The notes beneath the pieces were generated by a model. That model saw only the letters and a list, made by a program, of their open reading frames with translations. It ran no database searches and was not told the DNA's origin. From contig NC_052613.1 in assembly GCF_016545825.1 (NCBI RefSeq), forward strand, positions 11,408,001-11,472,000: a DNA stretch of 64,000 bases. Direction: 5' to 3'. Shown here one piece after another: positions 59,974 to 64,000 of this stretch. The stretch comes from Eucalyptus grandis (taxonomy: Eukaryota; Streptophyta; Magnoliopsida; Myrtales; Myrtaceae). The number at the start of each line of letters is the position of its first letter. Position 1 is the stretch's first letter. The translations under genes and the position numbers were made by a program.

Positions 59974-61638
59974 TTTCCCAAACTACCCCCACCCTCGACA
60001 AACCCAACACCCACCCACATTCTCCCTAAAGAGAAGTACTTAGTCCAACACACCCAGCATCATGACCAAAACCTCTCCAACAGGTGTGCCTTTGTTGCTC
60101 CTTCGGAGACCATCACTAACCTCAAATATAAGATTCTGAAGTCACTGGTCCATGCCAGACTAGCTCAAGGCTAGATCATGACCTCGATTTCGAGGCCATG
60201 GCTGAGCTCTACTATAGAGGTTGTGCGGCTGGCGAGCCTATCGCAAAGGTTCACAACCAATGGTGCGGACTTATGCCGAGCTTATGCCTCAGCAACTGTG
60301 AGGCGCGGACTTATGCCGAGCTCACTTGGCCTCGTCGTCACGACTCGTTATATATAGAGAGAAAGATAAGTGGAGAAGGGTGCAGGCGGTAGGTGAAGGC
60401 AAGGTTGTTGCCATCGGTGTTGAGGTTGGACTATGGAGCCGAGCGACAGCTCAATGCCGTTCAACCATTGTTGTGTTGTTGTGTTGTGCTGCTGTGTGCG
60501 AGGAAAGAAAAAAGAAATGAGAAAAGAGTGGTGAGGGGTTTGGGTGAGCACAAGGGCAAATGAGTCTTTAGGTTGGGGAAATGCAAATTCTATATTTTGA
60601 AATGTAAGATGATTATTTGATATGGAGAGCAAACTTAACAGATAATTAATTCCAACCAAAAAAGAAGAAGAAGAAGACCCTGCGTTTGGATGCAATAAAC
60701 ACAGTGTTCAAATCACTATGTCTATTTACAACCGAAGAAAATAAAAGTCACCACATCTCTCATTCATATTAACCTTAAACACATTTCCCCACCCTCTAAG
60801 TGGATCCTTACCATATACATATGTGGACACTAGACGTGGCTATTTAAATAAACCATTAGGCCTTGGCCAAGGCCAAGCAAAAGCAGCCATGGCCTCACCA
60901 ATCGCAGCAAGATCGCCTTTGCTCGCGATCAAGAAGGCCACCCAAACCTAGGTGAGGCCGAACAAGGATTACGACCCTCTCTAGTGGCCTGCGAGTGCTT
61001 CGCGGCCCTCACTTTGTGGTCGGCAAGCCTTGTCGAAGCCTCGCTAGCTACTAATCACTATGAAGGAGAAAAGGGAAAGGGGGAAGAAGAGGAAAAATAA
61101 AAATAAAAATATATATTATTAAAAATTGTCCATATCAACTTGGCTGGCTTCCATGTTGGCACCGACTAGCCAAAATTGGTTGAATAAACTGAATTAGTAT
61201 AATTGCAAAAGACTTAGAATTGAATTGTCCAAAAAAATTAAGGTTAAATTAGCACAATTGCAATAGATTTAGGACTTTTTTGATAATATTCTCGTACCAA
61301 ACTCCCTCAAGGTTCACCTTGAGAGAATCGCGACACCAAGAAACAAAACCATCCGAACCTATCTCATATCAATTTTACAAGTTACTATGTGTGCTATATG
61401 CTATGCGTACGTTATGAAACTCTACTCCCTTACTCATGGCAGTGATTTCTGATTAAAATTGATCGGATAGACTCAATTAATATAATATGAAAAAGTTTAA
61501 GACTCAATCGACAAAATTACAATTCTAATATTAAATTGATAAAAGATTTTTTAGATAATTTTCCCCATTTGACGTCCTCGCATGCACTCCTATTTGAGAT
61601 TTGAAGAGGGGAATGCCTTGGATTTCATCGATCGTTCC
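59974..61638. other. Noncoding stretch
   Basis: No gene supported. GC-richer patches (60100-60480, 60860-61060) have the 'aaggccaagc..ggcctcac' style of dispersed repeats, and short open stretches there lack domains. Confidence 0.45.
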
Positions 61639-62348
61639 TATTGGGATATAATAAACGAAAATGATAGAATCTTGCAATTTACGTCAACGTGAAATCACCA
61701 GAGAAATAAACGAAAAAAAATAATGACACCAGAAATTTACGTGGTTTGGTCCGAGAATCGGTACCTACATCCACGGGGAGAGCCAGCAACAAATAATCCA
61801 TTATAATCAGATAATCAAAGTTTACAATCGCTCAAACGCTTAAGTGTTTTACACATCTAGATTTAACTCCGAACTCAAAGTGTTTATAAATAAACAATTC
61901 ACTTGAATATAAACTCACAGTATAAAATTACCGCGCGTTCAAGTCATATGCCAAAAAAAAAGATCTCCGGCTTCTTTTTCTTTCTTTCGTGTAGGTACTC
62001 TTCGGTGTGGACATGCGGCTTCTTTTTTGGGAGGGAGAGAAAGACCTGCAAATATTGTTTCTTCTTTTAAACGTGTGCCCAGGTCAAACTTTTCGCTCAA
62101 CGTGCAGAGGGATTTCGGCAAGCTTGATGTGTGCAGAGGACTTCTTCCTCATGCCAAATGGCCCATCATGATTTATTTTATTTCATTTTCCACATTTCGG
62201 ATTCCGCAGAAAAGAGGAAACTTTACTTCCATTTATTTTATATTTCCTCTTTTATAAATCTTCAAGAGTCCAGCGAATTTTCTTCTACTTGAGAATTCTT
62301 TATCAACAAATCGTTATCCGAATCCAAACTCGAGACATTAATTTAACA
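61639..62348 (-). repeat. 3' LTR of the Copia element
   Basis: On the minus strand it starts TGTTAAATTAATGTCTCGAG directly after the polypurine tract, and by alignment with 56022-56724 it ends near 61639 (cccaata; the terminal CA is changed). Confidence 0.8.
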
Positions 62349-62360
62349 TTTCTCCACCTG
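62349..62360 (-). other. Polypurine tract
   Basis: Minus-strand CAGGTGGAGAAA directly abuts the LTR start TGTTAA, the expected site for plus-strand priming. Confidence 0.75.
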
Positions 62361-62489
62361 ACTCGATGTTTAAAGCCAAGTTATAGTGCTCATCATCCAT
62401 ACTGCTCTCCCAACGCCCCAACAGGTGTTCACTCTCCACAAACGCTAATAGAGCTCAAGCAGAGCTTGAGTTTTGCTAAAGGAACGGAC

Positions 62490-64000
62490 TTAGTCATCAT
62501 GTTTGCTGGGTTATCTACTGTAGCAATCTTTTTGACAATAACATTACCCTTAGCCAAAACATCTCGGATAAAATGGTATATGATGTTGATATGCTTCGTT
62601 CACTCGTGATAAACTAGATATGTCAAATATATCGTACTTTGGTTATCATAGTGCATATCCATACTTTTTTGTTCTAACCCAAAGTCCGAGAGCAAACTTT
62701 ATAACCATATCGCCTCCTTTGCTACAAAGGTTAGTGCCATGTACCATGCCTTAGTCGAAGACAAGGCAATGTGATCTTGTAAGGATGCTTTCCAACTAAC
62801 TACATCATCCGCTAACGTAATTACGTACCCTGCTAAAGACCTGAGATCATCCAAGTCATTGACGTGATTCGAATCCACAAAACCAGTGGTATCACTACCA
62901 TTGTTGTCCGTCTGATACACTATACCCATGTCTATTGTCCCCTTCAAATATCTAAGGATCCACTTCACAGCTTCCCAATGAGCTTTACCAGGACGCTTCA
63001 TATAACGAATAACCACGCTCATAGCTTGTGAAATATTAGGCCTAGTGCACACTATAACATACATAATACTACCCACGGCATTATAATAAGGAACACAGGA
63101 CATATACTCCTCCTCCTCGTTAGTCTGCGGTGATAATTTATCTGAAAGTTTAAAGTGTTTCGCTAGAGTTGTACTTACAGATTTTGCTAACTGCATATTA
63201 AAACGTTCTACGATCTTCTCAATATATTTCTTTTGACATAGACATAAAACTCCTTCAGCCCTGTCACGCAAAATCTCCATACAACACCTAAATCTTTCAT
63301 CTCAAATTCAGTATTTAATTGTCTCTTCAACACATCAATATCAGGCATATTCTTAGCTGCTATCAGCATATCATCAACATATAAGAGTAGATAAATCAAA
63401 GAACCATTCTTCAATTTTCTATAGTAAACGCAAATATCCATTTGATTTTTTGAATAGTTTTGACTAGCCATAAAAGTATCAAAATATTTATACCATTGCC
63501 TAAAAGACTGTTTTATCCCATACAAAGATTTCTTCAACAAACAAACATAATCTTCCTTACCCAGAATAGCAAATCCCTCTGGCTGCCTCATGTAAATTTG
63601 CTCCTCCAACTCACTATGAAAAAACGCAATTTTCACATCTAGTTGCTCTAATTCAAGATCCTGCGAAGCAACTAAGGCAAATAAAACACGAATAGAAGTA
63701 TGTCTTACTACAGGAGAGAACACCTCATTGTAGTCAATGCCCTCATGCTGTGTATATCCCTTCGCCACAAGTCTCGCCTTATACCTCGCTACCTCGACAC
63801 CGAGAATGCCCTCTTTCTGTTTAAAGACCCATTTACTTCCGACAATCTTTTGGCTCTTAGGTACTTTGATCAGCTCCCATGTTTGATTTCGATGAAATGG
63901 TTCCATCTCTTCACTCATAGCCCCTAACCATTACGACGACTCCAAACTAGCCATCGCCTCTCAAAGTAAGACGAAGGCTCATCTGTCTCCACCTCATCAC
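62490..64000 (-). pseudogene. Copia pol: RT and RNase H, frameshifted
   Basis: Minus-strand segment 63208-63918 begins with NQTWELIKVP and VGSKWVFKQK, then ARLVAKGYTQ, LDVKIAFFHSELEEQIYMRQ and YLLLYVDDMLIA, the Copia RT with its YVDD catalytic pair. The frame breaks after MKDLG at about 63290, where a few residues are missing, and resumes in 62699-63280 with KKYIEKIVERFNM, VGSIMYVIVCTRPNI and SLAGYVITLADDVVSWKASLQ, the RNase H region. A stop at 62699 and further broken frames carry the remaining RNase H tail to about 62490. Upstream of 63918 the frame also has a stop. This is a partial, inactive copy. Confidence 0.9.

Larger units (their letters stand above)
61639..64000 (-). mobile_element. 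Decayed Ty1/Copia element, 3' part
   Basis: On the minus strand the window holds the RT and RNase H part of pol, a polypurine tract and a 710-bp 3' LTR. The 5' part lies beyond 64000. The pol frame is broken several times, so the copy is dead. Copia assignment rests on the pol motifs (below); the LTR family matches the solo LTR at 56022-56724. Confidence 0.9.

Noticed and set aside
1..64000. CRISPR arrays, bacterial operons or a defence-type gene cluster
   Set aside because: The sequence is clearly plant nuclear. Tandem repeats present are not regularly spaced short repeats with unique spacers.

Overview
The window looks like an AT-rich, repeat-dense stretch of a eudicot nuclear genome. The evidence is spliced genes with GT-AG introns, a plant laccase pair, a plant GPI-anchored SPARK-type protein gene, a nuclear tRNA-Pro, and many plant transposon classes (Copia, Gypsy-like LTRs, LINE, SINE, hAT and Tourist MITEs, a TRIM, and an endogenous pararetrovirus). 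A woody dicot, possibly Myrtaceae, would fit the laccase duplication and the style of some repeats, but that is only an impression. No bacterial-type operons, CRISPR arrays or phage genes are visible.

Layout. 1-6.5 kb: noncoding DNA with a tandem array split by a Tourist-like MITE (1598-2228, TTA target duplication), a hAT-like element (4560-5242, 8-bp target duplication) and an LTR-like remnant. 6.5-11.2 kb: a decayed endogenous pararetrovirus on the + strand (coat-like region, zinc knuckle, protease remnant, RT, RNase H, C-terminal tail, then a TATA box and poly(A) signal). 11.2-22 kb: noncoding, with old LTR-like sequence, a nested MITE (15268-16010) and a TRIM-like element with an initiator-Met primer binding site (18426-19671). 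22.1-24.1 kb (minus): a two-exon gene for a predicted GPI-anchored SPARK-type protein. 24.3-31.2 kb: noncoding, ending in an older ~0.9-kb duplication and a prose-like degenerate minisatellite.

31.2-57.3 kb is the main feature, a head-to-tail segmental duplication. Unit 1 is 31204-41021 and unit 2 is 41022-57337, and the junction carries the 6-bp microhomology AATTGG. Each unit has one intact five-exon laccase gene on the minus strand (34937-38250 and 49491-52825). Both predict 578 residues with all copper-binding motifs, about 93% identical by hand count. Unit 2 grew by later insertions: a ~3.1-kb LTR-like block, a 1.6-kb LINE-ended composite retroposon, a 1.2-kb truncated LINE, a ~0.7-kb Copia solo LTR, an A-rich mini-insertion and a local triplication. 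Unit 1 gained a SINE and a 322-bp tandem duplication upstream of its laccase.

57.3-64 kb: noncoding DNA, a tRNA-Pro(UGG) gene at 58004-58075, local tandem duplications, and the 3' part of a decayed Copia element on the minus strand that runs off the window end. Its LTR family matches the solo LTR in unit 2.

The genes form no pathway together. The two laccases probably act in the cell wall on phenolics; the SPARK protein is predicted to sit at the plasma membrane or wall. I found no convincing new biological system. The most informative signals are the laccase duplication with its asymmetric insertions, the large charge difference between the two laccases, and the rearranged pararetrovirus.
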